Counted from the stretch's first letter, positions 39,781 through 49,730 are shown. The stretch: DNA of 64,000 nt from G963667975 sp963677395 (GCA_963677395.2 OY781965.2:1736001-1800000); one strand, 5' to 3'. Numbers and translations are program-made. Notes: generated by a model not told the origin, from the sequence alone.

Positions 39781-42351
39781 TTATTGTTCGTTCTGCTGTA
39801 GAGGGAGCGTGACGATAAATGTACTTCCTTCACCTGGCTGGCTTTTAGCGCTAATTGTGCCCTCGTGTCGTTGTACGATTTTCTGGCAAATTGCCAATCC
39901 GATTCCGCTACCTTCATATTCACTACGTCCATGTAATCGTTGAAATGGTTGAAATATCCGTTCCACGTATGCTTCATCAAATCCTATACCATTATCTTTG
40001 ATACAGATGCAATAATGTTGGTCTTCTATAGCTGCATCTATTTGAATTTCAGGGATATTATCTTTGTTTTGATACTTGATGGCATTCCCTATCAGATTCG
40101 TGAAGAGTTGTCCCATTTGGAGACCGTCTGCGTAAATAGTGGGTAATTGGGACACATTGATTTTGGCTCCTGTCCTGTCAATGGCTATTTCAAGATCACT
40201 TATTGATTGTTTGATCGTTTCATTCAGGTTAACCAATGTAAATGGTTTTGCCTTAGTGGTAATTCGTGAATAATCTAATAAACCACTAATCATGTCCATC
40301 ATGCGGTTTGCGGCAGATTGCATTCTGTCGATATAATCACGACCTGCATCATCTATCTTATCAGCATATTTAACCCTGAGTCTATCACTAAATGCTTGAA
40401 CTTTACGCAAAGGTTCCTGTAAATCATGAGATGCAATGTATGCGAATTGTTCCAGTTCGCTATTTGAGCGTTGTAATTCAACCGAAAATTTTGCGAGATT
40501 TTCTTCTGCATCTTTGATTTTGGAAATATCAATACTTGAGCCAACCATTCCGATTACAATTCCATTTTCATTTTTAAATGGAATTTTACTGGTTAGTGTA
40601 TAAATGGTAGAGCCGTCTTTTATTTTAATTATATCTTCAATGTTGTAAATAGGGATACCGTTTTCAAGAACGTTTTTGTCAGTTTCTGAAAAACGGTCGC
40701 TTTCTTCTTTTGTAAACAGATCATAATCCGTTTTTCCGGTTATATCCTGAATTGAGAATCCTATTTTTCTTGCAAATAATTCATTTACAGTTACATATCG
40801 TAAACTTGAGTCTTTGAAATAAACCATTGCCGGAACAGAACTTAGTAAGGCTGAAAGTTCTGTCATTTTACGATAAAGTTTATCTTCCATTTGCTTCTTC
40901 TCTGTAATATCGAGAAGTACTGCAATAACATGTTTTTTGTTTTGTAGCTGGATGATTGATGCAGAGTAGTTTACAAATCGTAAATCACCATTTTTCGTCA
41001 AAAGGGTAAGTACTAAATCTTTAATGTAGCCATGGTTTTGTACTTCTTCTTTAATTTTCTTACGATCTTCTTCCTGAACAAACAAGCTTAATTTAGCAGA
41101 ACTTGAGCCAATTACTTCAGAATGAGAGTATCCGCTTAACTTACAGAAACTTTCATTTACTTCAATGTAAGCTCCATCATCTAAATTGCTAATTGCCATT
41201 GCAGAAGCAATAGAATGGAATGCCTTTGAGAATTTTTCTTCCGATTTTTTTAACTCTGTTAAGTCTTTGAAAATAATAAAGTAAGCTTCCTGTTTTTCCC
41301 AATAGCCTTCACTAATCTTAATTTCAACTTCTATTTGCTCGTTATTTGAGCTAGATAATATTTTATGCTTTTGGGGAATACGAGCATCATTTAGCATCTC
41401 TCCAACAAAATATTGAAAACTTAGATTGTTCAGATTTAATATACTCTCAATATGTTTACCGACAAGTTCGTTTATGCGATAATCTAATCTGTTGCCGATG
41501 ACTTCATTATTCAAAAGTATTTTGCCATCTTTATCAACAATCAGTAAAAAGTCGTCTAGTGCATTTAAAAATGGCTTGATCTCAACGCCATTCTGGCTAT
41601 CTGACGATTTTGTTTTGCTTTTATAAATGAGATATATTGACAATGCTATGGAAATGAGTGATATGGCTGATAAAAAGATAGTCAGCATAGAGAAGAATGA
41701 GTTCTGTTTTGTAAGTGCTTCACGATTTTGGTTGCCTTTTAAATAAATATCATGTTGAAGCTGATTTATCTTGCTGATATTTTCGAGGTTACGAATAGAT
41801 TCACTGTATTGAAGATATTGTTCATGCGCATCCAGTGCTTTTTTATAGTTTGAATTGGTTTTGTATAACCAATAAATCGAATAATAGATGGATTTAATTA
41901 GGTATTTGTCATTTTGATCTTTTGCATATTGCAGATTGTCTTCAAGTATCTTGGCTGCTTCGTTGTATTTTTGAAAATCAATATATAACGATGTGATTTC
42001 TTTTAAAGAGTTAACCATTCCGTTTACACTGTTTACCTGTTTCATCCCATCCAGTGAACGGAGTAAGTAATATTTTGAACTGTCGAATTTGTGTTCTACC
42101 CTAAAATAGTAAACACCCAGCTTAAGATTTACCTTAGATATAGCAGCAGAATCCCCTTGTTGAATTGCAATATTTAAATTATTCCGAAGTTGTTCTGGTG
42201 ACGTTTCTTCATTCTCTTGATTTTCTCTCTTTTCAGATGCTTCAGCAAAATTATTACTCAATAAACAAAAGGCTATTAATAATATAAATAGTGTGAACTT
42301 ATTTAATTGAATACTTTTTAAATGCTTGAACAATGAGGTGTACTTCTGCAT
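39781..42351 (-). CDS. TPR-PAS membrane histidine kinase
   Basis: An 856-residue kinase. A signal or membrane helix at about 20-36 is followed by a periplasmic helical-repeat (TPR-like) region at about 50-210, a membrane helix at about 222-244, three PAS domains (about 262-370, 377-490 and 497-615), HisKA (YIASHDLQEPLRKVQAFSDRLRV) and HATPase_c (LIGNAIKYQNKDN, DNGIGFD, GSGIGLAICQKIV). It shares the phytochrome-type H-box with the kinase two genes downstream and lacks a receiver. It is the first gene of the signalling run, about 230 bases after the GH57 gene; that gap holds no gene. Confidence 0.9.
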   Translation of the reverse strand: MQKYTSLFKHLKSIQLNKFTLFILLIAFCLLSNNFAEASEKRENQENEETSPEQLRNNLNIAIQQGDSAAISKVNLKLGVYYFRVEHKFDSSKYYLLRSLDGMKQVNSVNGMVNSLKEITSLYIDFQKYNEAAKILEDNLQYAKDQNDKYLIKSIYYSIYWLYKTNSNYKKALDAHEQYLQYSESIRNLENISKINQLQHDIYLKGNQNREALTKQNSFFSMLTIFLSAISLISIALSIYLIYKSKTKSSDSQNGVEIKPFLNALDDFLLIVDKDGKILLNNEVIGNRLDYRINELVGKHIESILNLNNLSFQYFVGEMLNDARIPQKHKILSSSNNEQIEVEIKISEGYWEKQEAYFIIFKDLTELKKSEEKFSKAFHSIASAMAISNLDDGAYIEVNESFCKLSGYSHSEVIGSSSAKLSLFVQEEDRKKIKEEVQNHGYIKDLVLTLLTKNGDLRFVNYSASIIQLQNKKHVIAVLLDITEKKQMEDKLYRKMTELSALLSSVPAMVYFKDSSLRYVTVNELFARKIGFSIQDITGKTDYDLFTKEESDRFSETDKNVLENGIPIYNIEDIIKIKDGSTIYTLTSKIPFKNENGIVIGMVGSSIDISKIKDAEENLAKFSVELQRSNSELEQFAYIASHDLQEPLRKVQAFSDRLRVKYADKIDDAGRDYIDRMQSAANRMMDMISGLLDYSRITTKAKPFTLVNLNETIKQSISDLEIAIDRTGAKINVSQLPTIYADGLQMGQLFTNLIGNAIKYQNKDNIPEIQIDAAIEDQHYCICIKDNGIGFDEAYVERIFQPFQRLHGRSEYEGSGIGLAICQKIVQRHEGTISAKSQPGEGSTFIVTLPLQQNEQ

Positions 42352-42579
42352 AGGTGAAAATGAATAAATCTGTTTGGATACCTAGATTATACGGTTCTAT
42401 AAAGATTATAGAAGCAAAGATACATGAAATTGAGTAATGTAGTCTGTTTCTACTTCAAATTCAAATATTCATAGATAAAAAGAAACAATGGCTTTGTAAA
42501 ACATGTGTAGTTTAATTTTACTATTAATCAGGTTCTTGTCTTTTTTATAATATTAAAGTCATTGTTTCTTTGTGTATGT

Positions 42580-43857
42580 TTATTTATTCACATTTGGCGT
42601 GGCTTTTATTCTTTTCTGATTTTTCTTTTCCGGTTTATTTGCCTCTGATTCTGGTGTTGATTGATGTTCAATATATTTGTCGTTAACTCTGATTATAAAG
42701 TCAGAAAGCACATTCATATAGTTTATAAATGCATCATATGGCGTTCCATAAGGGTTAAAATACTTATGCACATCTCCATCGGAGAACCACTTTGTACACA
42801 TGTAATAAAAATGATCGCTGGTTTGCAGGTATTTCCAATCAACCTGAATCTGAAAATCATCAATTTGCCGAACTTTTTCTTTCAGTTCATATAAATTGTC
42901 GAAAGCATCGTCTTGTAAATCATTTCCAAGCCAAGCCGTTAAGTCGCGTTCTTCATCAGCCCATGAAATGGGAGTTGGAACATGAATTGCAGCTACGGGT
43001 TGGCATTCTGTTGATACTTCGTGAGGTGTTTTAAAACTGAAATTTGAATGCGAGAAAACCTGACCAGGTAATGCTCTCATAAAATTAAAAATTCCGGTTT
43101 CAGCCCATTGGTGTTCCCCAAATGTTTCGTAATCCATGAAAAGATTCACTACTTCTTCTGATTGGTCAATATTGTTGAGCCAATCCACAAATTTTTCTGT
43201 TGTTAATGGCCAGCTTTCCCAACTTTCTTGTGAGAATCGGAAAGCAATATCGTCACTAAGTCTGAAGTTTTTAAGCAGAAGTTTAAGCTTTGGATTTATG
43301 GCATTGCAATAGACATAGTTTGAGCTTTTCCATCCCAAAACATGTTTTGCACCTTCGGTAAGCATGGTGTTGAACCCTAGTTCTGCAACCATTTCTCCGA
43401 TTACATCAGAATAGATAAGCTCAGTATTGCGGAATGTTTTTGTTTCTACTCCCAACAGATCTTTTACTCTTTTACGGTGAGCCATGATTTGATTATGAAA
43501 CTCTGTTTTGCTTTTTAAAGCAGATAATGAGTGGGAATAAGTTTCGGAAATAAATTCAACACAACCAGTTTGTGCAAGCTGCCTGAAGCTTTCAAGTACT
43601 TTGGGCGCATACATTTCAAATTGATCTAGTGCTGTTCCTGATATTGAATAGGAAATTTTAAATGAGCTTCCATATTCGTGTATAAGGTCAAGCATTAGTT
43701 GATTTGTAGGCAGATAGCATTTTTCGGCTACTCTGTTTATTATATAGTTATTTTGAAAATCATCAAAGTAATCATGGTTTTTTCCGATGTCAAAAAAACG
43801 ATAATTACGCAGACGAAATGGTTGATGTACCTGAAAATAAAAACATATGGCTCTCAT
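42580..43857 (-). CDS. GH57 alpha-glucan hydrolase/transferase
   Basis: A 425-residue cytoplasmic enzyme of glycoside hydrolase family 57, whose members include alpha-amylases, 4-alpha-glucanotransferases and branching enzymes. It has the family start CFYFQVHQPFRLRNYRFFDIG, the nucleophile Glu146 in FRNTELIYSD and the acid region with Asp242 in FMDYETFGEHQW. The C-terminal part is helical and ends in a Lys-rich tail (about 400-425) of unknown meaning. It is one base from the GT4 synthase gene upstream. Context suggests work on glycogen or maltodextrin chains; which reaction cannot be told. Confidence 0.85.
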   Translation of the reverse strand: MRAICFYFQVHQPFRLRNYRFFDIGKNHDYFDDFQNNYIINRVAEKCYLPTNQLMLDLIHEYGSSFKISYSISGTALDQFEMYAPKVLESFRQLAQTGCVEFISETYSHSLSALKSKTEFHNQIMAHRKRVKDLLGVETKTFRNTELIYSDVIGEMVAELGFNTMLTEGAKHVLGWKSSNYVYCNAINPKLKLLLKNFRLSDDIAFRFSQESWESWPLTTEKFVDWLNNIDQSEEVVNLFMDYETFGEHQWAETGIFNFMRALPGQVFSHSNFSFKTPHEVSTECQPVAAIHVPTPISWADEERDLTAWLGNDLQDDAFDNLYELKEKVRQIDDFQIQVDWKYLQTSDHFYYMCTKWFSDGDVHKYFNPYGTPYDAFINYMNVLSDFIIRVNDKYIEHQSTPESEANKPEKKNQKRIKATPNVNK

Positions 43858-43858
43858 T

Positions 43859-45154
43859 CTATAATTCCTCCTTATTAGCTGTAACTTCTAAATAAATTTC
43901 TTTAACTCGATGAGCGGAATTGTCCCATTTTAAAGATTCCACTTCTGATTTTCCCATCGAAATAAACATTTTTGATAAAGCGTTGTAATGCAGTAATCCG
44001 TAAATAGAATCGGCCATTGCATCAATATCCCAAAAATCGACTTTGAGTGCATGATGCAATACCTCTGATACTCCCGATTGCTTGGAAATTACAACCGGAA
44101 CGTTTGAACGCATTGCTTCCAGAGGTGATATTCCGAATGGCTCAGAAACTGATGGCATAACATACACGTCACTAATGGTAAACATTCTGTTTACATCATC
44201 TCCTTTCAGAAATCCGGTGAAGTGAAAGTACTTAGAGATTCTTAATTCAGCGACACGCTTAATCATCTTGTTGAGCATATCCCCGGAACCAGCCATCACA
44301 AAACGTACGTTTTTGTCTTTTTGTAGTACTTTGTAAGCTGCTTCCACAAAATAATCGGGTCCTTTCTGAAAGGTAACACGTCCCATAAATGTTACTATTT
44401 TTTCACGAACATATTTTTCCTGAGTTGAATCTTTTTGGTTTTTATAAAGATCTACTGCATTATGAACTGTTATTACTTTGTCAGGATGAATGTTATAACG
44501 ATCAATCACAATCTGGCGGGTGAAATTGCTTACTGTAATTATTTTATCAGCTTCATGCATTCCACGGCGCTCGATATCGTAAACATTTTGGTTTACATGT
44601 TCCCCTGACCGGTCAAATTCTGTAGCATGTACGTGAACAATCAAAGGTTTATTGCTTGCATTTTTTGCAGCAATTGCAGCCGGGTAAGTAAGCCAGTCGT
44701 GAGCATGTATTACATCAAATTGCTGTTTTTGTGCAATTTCTGTGGCAACTAATGCGTATCGAGCAACTTCTTCCATCAGATTTTCACCATATTTTCCTGA
44801 GAAACTATATTTCCGGGAGTAGATGTTTTCATAGGTGTGTTTTCCGCTTTGTCGCTGCTCATTTAGTATTCTGTAAAATTGTTCAGGAGTAGAGTAGGGG
44901 ACAAGTATAGAGTCAACTTCTATATATGATATGTTTTTCCAATGATCTTCGTGAATTTTATTTTGAATATCAATACGAACATCACTTGCATTTAGAAGGT
45001 TAATTTCTTCTGCTTCGTCACCGTATGCTTTGGGTACAACAAAAATGACTTCAACATCATTGTTCAGAAGCCCTTTTGTAAGTCCAAGACAGGCGGTTCC
45101 TAATCCTCCTGTGATATGAGGGGGAAATTCCCATCCAAACATTAGTACTCTCAT
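43859..45154 (-). CDS. GT4/GT5-like glycogen synthase-type glycosyltransferase
   Basis: A 431-residue GT-B transferase. It begins MRVLMFGWEFPPHITGGLG, with the KxGG-like glycine loop changed to TGGLG. It has FDVIHAHDWLTYPAAI, an acceptor region with VHVHATEFDRSG, KIVTFMGRVTFQKGPDYFVEA opening the C-terminal lobe, and the donor site VMPSVSEPFGISPLEAM with the two glutamates of the E-x7-E motif. Placement between debranching enzyme and GH57 genes points to alpha-glucan synthesis. Its start overlaps the debranching gene's stop by four bases (ATGA), indicating translational coupling. Confidence 0.85.
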   Translation of the reverse strand: MRVLMFGWEFPPHITGGLGTACLGLTKGLLNNDVEVIFVVPKAYGDEAEEINLLNASDVRIDIQNKIHEDHWKNISYIEVDSILVPYSTPEQFYRILNEQRQSGKHTYENIYSRKYSFSGKYGENLMEEVARYALVATEIAQKQQFDVIHAHDWLTYPAAIAAKNASNKPLIVHVHATEFDRSGEHVNQNVYDIERRGMHEADKIITVSNFTRQIVIDRYNIHPDKVITVHNAVDLYKNQKDSTQEKYVREKIVTFMGRVTFQKGPDYFVEAAYKVLQKDKNVRFVMAGSGDMLNKMIKRVAELRISKYFHFTGFLKGDDVNRMFTISDVYVMPSVSEPFGISPLEAMRSNVPVVISKQSGVSEVLHHALKVDFWDIDAMADSIYGLLHYNALSKMFISMGKSEVESLKWDNSAHRVKEIYLEVTANKEEL

Positions 45155-47130
45155 ATGTGTGAGGATTTAGATAGTTTTTCTAATTCAGCTTCTTGTTTTT
45201 GAATTATCCAGCCCAAACGTAATATTTCGGAAACACTCCATGCTTGTGAAATAGTTCCTCTTGCTTTATGGGGTGGGTTTCCGTCGTATATTTCAGAGAT
45301 AGTTCCGATTCCGTGTTCGAGGATTGTTTCTTCAAAGTTTTCGAAAATCATTTTAAGTACAGGAAGTGCGTTTCTTCCATGTACTTTTTGATATCCTTCG
45401 GCAAAATGTCCGATTAGCCAAGGCCATACTGTTCCTTGATGGTATGCGCTATCTCGTTCAGCCTGATTTCCAACACAATGTTCTTTATAATCGGTATGGG
45501 TAGGAGAAAGGGTTCTTAGTCCGCGAGGTGTTAAAAGCTCTTTTTTTACTGTTTCAAGAATTAGTTGTCTTATTTTTAAGCTTACCGGAGTATAAGGGAG
45601 TGAAGTGGCAAAAATCATGTTTGGTCTTACGCTAAAATCTTTGTAATTATCATTAACATAATCAGCTAACCATCCATAGTTTTTACTCCAGAAAACAGCT
45701 TTAAAGTTTTCTGGAAATTTATCAGCTAAAGGTTGCCACTCAGCGATAAATTCTTCATCTTTGGCATATTTAGCAACTTCGAGGCTGAACATTATAGCAT
45801 TGTACCATAGTGCATTTATTTCTACTGCATATCCAGAACGGGGTGTAACAGGCTTTCCACAAACAATAGCATCCATCCATGTTAATGCTTTGCCATTTTC
45901 AGAAGCCCAGATCATACCATTGTCATGCATTTTGATATTGTACATAGTACCATTCCTGTACCCATTCAATATTAACAGCATCTTTTTGCCATATTCTTTC
46001 CAGATAGTATTTTGACTTTGGGTAAAAATTGCATATTGTTGTAAGGCCCAGAAAAACCATAAAGAAGCATCTACTGTATTATAAACGGCATTTTTTCCTG
46101 TTCCGATATTGGGGAATAGTGGTCCGTTTAGATCTTCAAGCATGGTGTCAAGAACAGCTTTACATGTTTTAAAATCGCCAGTAACTAACGTAAGGCCAGG
46201 AAGGGCAATAAAGGTGTCTCTTCCCCATCTTCCAAACCATGGATATCCGGCAATTATTTCGGTTTTGCTTCCTTTGTGAACAATAAATTGTTCTGCGGCA
46301 TTTTTAAGACAGTTTTCGAAGTTGCTTCGGGGAATGCGTTTCTTTAATTCTGTATCGAAAGCTTTTTTTAATCCCGCAGGATTTATCTCTTCAAGATTAC
46401 ATGAAATGTAAATACTTTCACCTGTTTTTATTGAGATGTCGAAAAAACCGGGAACAAAAAGGTCTTCCTGATAATCATAACCTCGTTCATACTCTTCTAG
46501 ATATTCAATATTGTAGTACCAATCAGGAACATGTGTATATTCACATTCTTTATTGAACTGCACAAACAAAGGAGTATATCCCTGATACATCTGGAAGCGA
46601 GCTCCATTTTTTACGGGTTCAAATTTTCGATTAGCAAAAACATTGCTTTTGCTGAGTTTGTGAACACTCCTGAAAGCGAGAAAAGGTCGGAAACGCAATA
46701 TTGTAGGTGATTTGGCTTCGACAAGAGTATATCGAATGATCATTTGATCAGAGTTTCGTGAAAAAAGCATCTCTTTTGTGAGAAGAACGCCCCCAATTCG
46801 ATAAGTGTAAATAGGAATTGGTTCAGCTTCAAATTTTTCGAGATATTTATGTCCTTTTGGAAAATAATTATCACCCGGATATTTATGAATTCCTAAATTA
46901 AACTCGGTATCACATTGAATTACCGTTTCGTCAATTGATGAAAGAATTACGTGATTGTCGTTATCAATCAAAAGTTGTGGAGCAACAAGCATACCATGAT
47001 ATTTTCGAGTGTTGCAGTTTACCAGAGTTGAGCAAGCATATGCTCCAGCTCTGTTTGTACGTAATAATTCTCGCGACAATGAGTATTTCAGATTTATAAG
47101 TTGTTCTCGGTCAAATTCTATATAGCTCAT
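45151..47130 (-). CDS. Glycogen debranching enzyme (amylo-alpha-1,6-glucosidase family)
   Basis: A 659-residue protein with a GDE_N-type beta-rich domain (about 1-270; SLSRELLRTNRAGAYACSTLVNCNTRKYHGMLVAP) and a GH133-like (alpha/alpha)6 catalytic barrel (about 290-650; WFGRWGRDTFIALPGL, NAVYNTVDASLWFFWALQQY, EINALWYNAIMF, GTVWPWLIGHF). It hydrolyses alpha-1,6 branch points. An upstream TTG in frame is rejected for the ATG at 47130 before SYIEFDREQL. First gene of the glycogen set debranching enzyme-GT4-GH57. Confidence 0.9.
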   Translation of the reverse strand: MSYIEFDREQLINLKYSLSRELLRTNRAGAYACSTLVNCNTRKYHGMLVAPQLLIDNDNHVILSSIDETVIQCDTEFNLGIHKYPGDNYFPKGHKYLEKFEAEPIPIYTYRIGGVLLTKEMLFSRNSDQMIIRYTLVEAKSPTILRFRPFLAFRSVHKLSKSNVFANRKFEPVKNGARFQMYQGYTPLFVQFNKECEYTHVPDWYYNIEYLEEYERGYDYQEDLFVPGFFDISIKTGESIYISCNLEEINPAGLKKAFDTELKKRIPRSNFENCLKNAAEQFIVHKGSKTEIIAGYPWFGRWGRDTFIALPGLTLVTGDFKTCKAVLDTMLEDLNGPLFPNIGTGKNAVYNTVDASLWFFWALQQYAIFTQSQNTIWKEYGKKMLLILNGYRNGTMYNIKMHDNGMIWASENGKALTWMDAIVCGKPVTPRSGYAVEINALWYNAIMFSLEVAKYAKDEEFIAEWQPLADKFPENFKAVFWSKNYGWLADYVNDNYKDFSVRPNMIFATSLPYTPVSLKIRQLILETVKKELLTPRGLRTLSPTHTDYKEHCVGNQAERDSAYHQGTVWPWLIGHFAEGYQKVHGRNALPVLKMIFENFEETILEHGIGTISEIYDGNPPHKARGTISQAWSVSEILRLGWIIQKQEAELEKLSKSSHI

Positions 47131-47436
47131 AAACAAATATTTATTCTTTATATGAATGTGCAATCTTGGATTGTTCTCCAATAACAATTCAGAAAGCTTA
47201 AAGATACTATAATTTCTTTAATTAAACAAGTGTTAACAATTAACTTTGTGTGATATTTTTAGATGCTACTATATTTGATTGACCTGTATAGTACTGATTA
47301 GTATGAGATGAATATCTTGTGAGTCGTGAATTTGCCTAATTGATAGATGTATTGTTTATATTCTAACTCAATCACACTGTATTTAGTTTTGAAAAAACAA
47401 AAGGCTACCCGAAACAGATAGCCTTTTAATGTGTAT
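47131..47436. other. Intergenic region with the floA terminator
   Basis: A minus-strand intrinsic terminator lies at 47390-47428: stem AAAAGGCTA with TAGCCTTTT and a T-rich tail after floA. The remaining ~250 bases should hold the promoter of the debranching-enzyme operon; only a weak TATCTTTA element is visible near 47206-47213. Confidence 0.6.
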
Positions 47437-48441
47437 TTATTTTAATAAGTCTTTATCCTCGTGAGGTTTTTTACGTTCAACAGGCTTAGCGATTGATTCT
47501 CGCATTTCTGTATCTGCTTTGATGTTTTGAAGCTTGTAATAGTCCATAATTCCGAGGTTTCCATTACGGAAAGCCTCAGCCATAGCTAACGGAATTTCTG
47601 TTTCGGCTTCAATAACTTTTGCTCTTGCTTCCTGAGCTTTTGCTTTCATTTCTTGTTCGTACGCAACAGCCATTGCACGACGTTCTTCTGCCTTTGCCTG
47701 AGCAATATTTTTATCTGCATTAGCCTGATCCATTTGTAACTGTGCTCCAATATTTTTGCCAACATCAATATCAGCTATATCGATTGAAAGAATTTCAAAA
47801 GCAGTACCTGAATCGAGCCCTTTAGCTAGCACTAATTTTGAGATAGAATCAGGGTTTTCTAAAACAGATTTATGTGAATTTGCTGAACCGATTGAAGTAA
47901 CAATTCCTTCGCCAACACGAGCCAGAATAGTTTCTTCACCGGCTCCTCCAACTAATTGTTTGATGTTTGCTCTTACAGTAACCCTAGCTTTTGCGACAAG
48001 CTGAATGCCATCTTTCGCAACTGCTGCAACAGGAGGAGTATCAATAACTTTAGGATTTACGGACATTTGTACTGCCTGAAAAACATCGCGTCCAGCCAAA
48101 TCAATTGCCGTAGCTGTTTTAAAATCAAGGTTCATATTAGCTTTATCAGCAGAGATCAAAGCATTTATTACAGAATTTACACGACCTCCTGCAAGAAAAT
48201 GTGCCTCAAGCTCATTACGGTTTATAGTCAGCCCTGCTTTTTTTGCAGCAATAAGATTACGAACCATGATTTGTGGGGGAACTTTTCTCCAGCGCATCAG
48301 GATTAACTGAAGGAGAGAGATATTGACTCCGGATACTAATGCATTGAACCATAGTCCAATGGGTATAAAATAGAAAATTATCCATAGGCCGAAAACAGAG
48401 CCTATCCCGATAATGATTAAAACACCTGTTTGTGAATCCAT
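47437..48441 (-). CDS. floA: Flotillin-like scaffold protein FloA
   Basis: A 334-residue membrane-microdomain protein. An N-terminal re-entrant or membrane helix (about 5-28, GVLIIIGIGSVFGLWIIFYF) is followed by an SPFH-type domain (PPQIMVRNLIAAKKAGL, VRANIKQLVGGAGEETILARVGE) and an Ala-Glu-rich coiled coil (AQAKAEERRAMAVAYEQEMKAKAQEARAKVIEAETEIPLAMAEA), the flotillin hallmark. It organises ordered membrane regions. Its partner NfeD gene ends 7 bases upstream, and it is the last gene of the clpS-M48-nfeD-floA run. Confidence 0.95.
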   Translation of the reverse strand: MDSQTGVLIIIGIGSVFGLWIIFYFIPIGLWFNALVSGVNISLLQLILMRWRKVPPQIMVRNLIAAKKAGLTINRNELEAHFLAGGRVNSVINALISADKANMNLDFKTATAIDLAGRDVFQAVQMSVNPKVIDTPPVAAVAKDGIQLVAKARVTVRANIKQLVGGAGEETILARVGEGIVTSIGSANSHKSVLENPDSISKLVLAKGLDSGTAFEILSIDIADIDVGKNIGAQLQMDQANADKNIAQAKAEERRAMAVAYEQEMKAKAQEARAKVIEAETEIPLAMAEAFRNGNLGIMDYYKLQNIKADTEMRESIAKPVERKKPHEDKDLLK

Positions 48442-48448
48442 TTTTGAT

Positions 48449-48913
48449 TTAGTTTATTGATTTTACGTAAATTTTATTGCTTTCTGCTTTTAATACAATG
48501 ATAGGGGTATTAGGGTCAACAAATTCGCCGTGTGTATGCACTTCATAAATTTCGTCATGAATTTGAGCTTTTCCCGAAGGGGCTAAACGCGAAACAGTAA
48601 TCCCTTTATCTCCAGCTTTTACAATGTCCTGATTGATTACATTTACTTTTCCATCAAGTTCTGTTTGAAGCATTAGTTTTTTCCATGTTTTTGAGCGAAG
48701 TGCATAGAAAAGGCCTCCGCCTGTTGCAATTAATGTTGAAATAAGTGTGATAAACCCTGCCTGAGTTCCGTGTGTTTGGAATGCCTCAAATACAGCATAA
48801 ACCATTAATAAGAAGCCTACTATTCCGGCTATAGCACCAGGAATCACAAGTATTTCCAAAATTATAAGGATAATTCCGATTATAAGTAAAGTGATAATTA
48901 GACTCCAGGACAT
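48449..48913 (-). CDS. NfeD-like membrane protein
   Basis: A 154-residue short NfeD. Three membrane helices (about 5-24, 27-46 and 54-74) precede a C-terminal OB-fold domain (about 90-152; ITVSRLAPSGKAQIHDEIYEVHTHGEFVDPNTPIIVLK), with the usual G-x-A-x-x-L-x-P-x-G motif. Short NfeD proteins work with flotillins or SPFH proteins in membrane microdomains. It lacks the N-terminal ClpP-like protease of long NfeD forms. Spacing: 10 bases after the M48 gene and 7 bases before floA. Confidence 0.9.
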   Translation of the reverse strand: MSWSLIITLLIIGIILIILEILVIPGAIAGIVGFLLMVYAVFEAFQTHGTQAGFITLISTLIATGGGLFYALRSKTWKKLMLQTELDGKVNVINQDIVKAGDKGITVSRLAPSGKAQIHDEIYEVHTHGEFVDPNTPIIVLKAESNKIYVKSIN

Positions 48914-48923
48914 TTTTAGATTG

Positions 48924-49718
48924 TTAACTTGGTTTATAATATTTCATTGCTTCAGGAATAAGCTTTTTTAGCTCATTAATTCTATTCTGGTCACTGGGGT
49001 GGGTGCTTAAAAACTCAGGAACTCCGCTTCCTCCGTTTGCGCTCATGCGTTGCCAGAATTCTACTGCAGAATTTGGATTATATCCGGCCATTGCCATAAA
49101 AATCATCCCCATTCGATCTGCTTCATATTCATGATTTCGGGAATAAGCAAGCGTACCTAATGTTGAACCGACTCCAAATGCAGTCAGGAAAAGGTTTTTG
49201 GTCTCTTCTGGTTTTTTTTCTAATGCAGTAGCTAATGCCATGCCTCCCATGGATATCAATAATTGTTGACTCATCCGTTCATTTCCGTGTTTTGCAATAG
49301 CATGTGCAATTTCATGCCCCATTACAACAGCTATTCCATTATCATCTTTTGTAATAGGGAGAATTCCTGTATAGAAAACAACTTTTCCTCCAGGCATGCA
49401 CCATGCATTCACTTCATTACTTTTTACTACATTGAATTCCCATGCAAAATTCTTTATCAAATCCTCCTGATTATTAGCCTTCATATAGCTAATAATAGCA
49501 TTACTGATTTTGTTTCCAATTCTGCGAATTTGAATGGTTTCCGGATTATTCGCTGAGAGTGGTGGGTTTTCTTTAAGAAAATCAGTGTAGTTAGTGAAAC
49601 TCATACTAAGCATCATATCGTCCGGTACTATATTTAAACGGGAACGGCCAGAAAAAGGAACCGTTGAACAGGCTGTTAACAGGCTAATTAATGCCAATAT
49701 CATTAGTTTTTTTCTCAT
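48924..49718 (-). CDS. M48-family metalloprotease lipoprotein (LoiP/YcaL-like)
   Basis: A 264-residue predicted periplasmic lipoprotein: signal MRKKLMILALISLLTAC with lipobox LLTAC (Cys17), then an M48 peptidase domain. The zinc site is HEIAH at 135-139, with the third ligand Glu in SRNHEYEADRMG (about 200). It ends with STHPSDQNRINEL, also typical of M48 proteins. Relatives help outer-membrane quality control and degrade misfolded barrel proteins. It lies 12 bases after clpS and 10 before nfeD. Confidence 0.92.
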   Translation of the reverse strand: MRKKLMILALISLLTACSTVPFSGRSRLNIVPDDMMLSMSFTNYTDFLKENPPLSANNPETIQIRRIGNKISNAIISYMKANNQEDLIKNFAWEFNVVKSNEVNAWCMPGGKVVFYTGILPITKDDNGIAVVMGHEIAHAIAKHGNERMSQQLLISMGGMALATALEKKPEETKNLFLTAFGVGSTLGTLAYSRNHEYEADRMGMIFMAMAGYNPNSAVEFWQRMSANGGSGVPEFLSTHPSDQNRINELKKLIPEAMKYYKPS

Positions 49719-49730
49719 AAGAATGCAGAT

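Noticed and set aside
39735..39980. N-terminal extension of the Cache lipoprotein
   Set aside because: The extension lies inside the upstream kinase gene in another frame; the lipoprotein signal begins at 39734.
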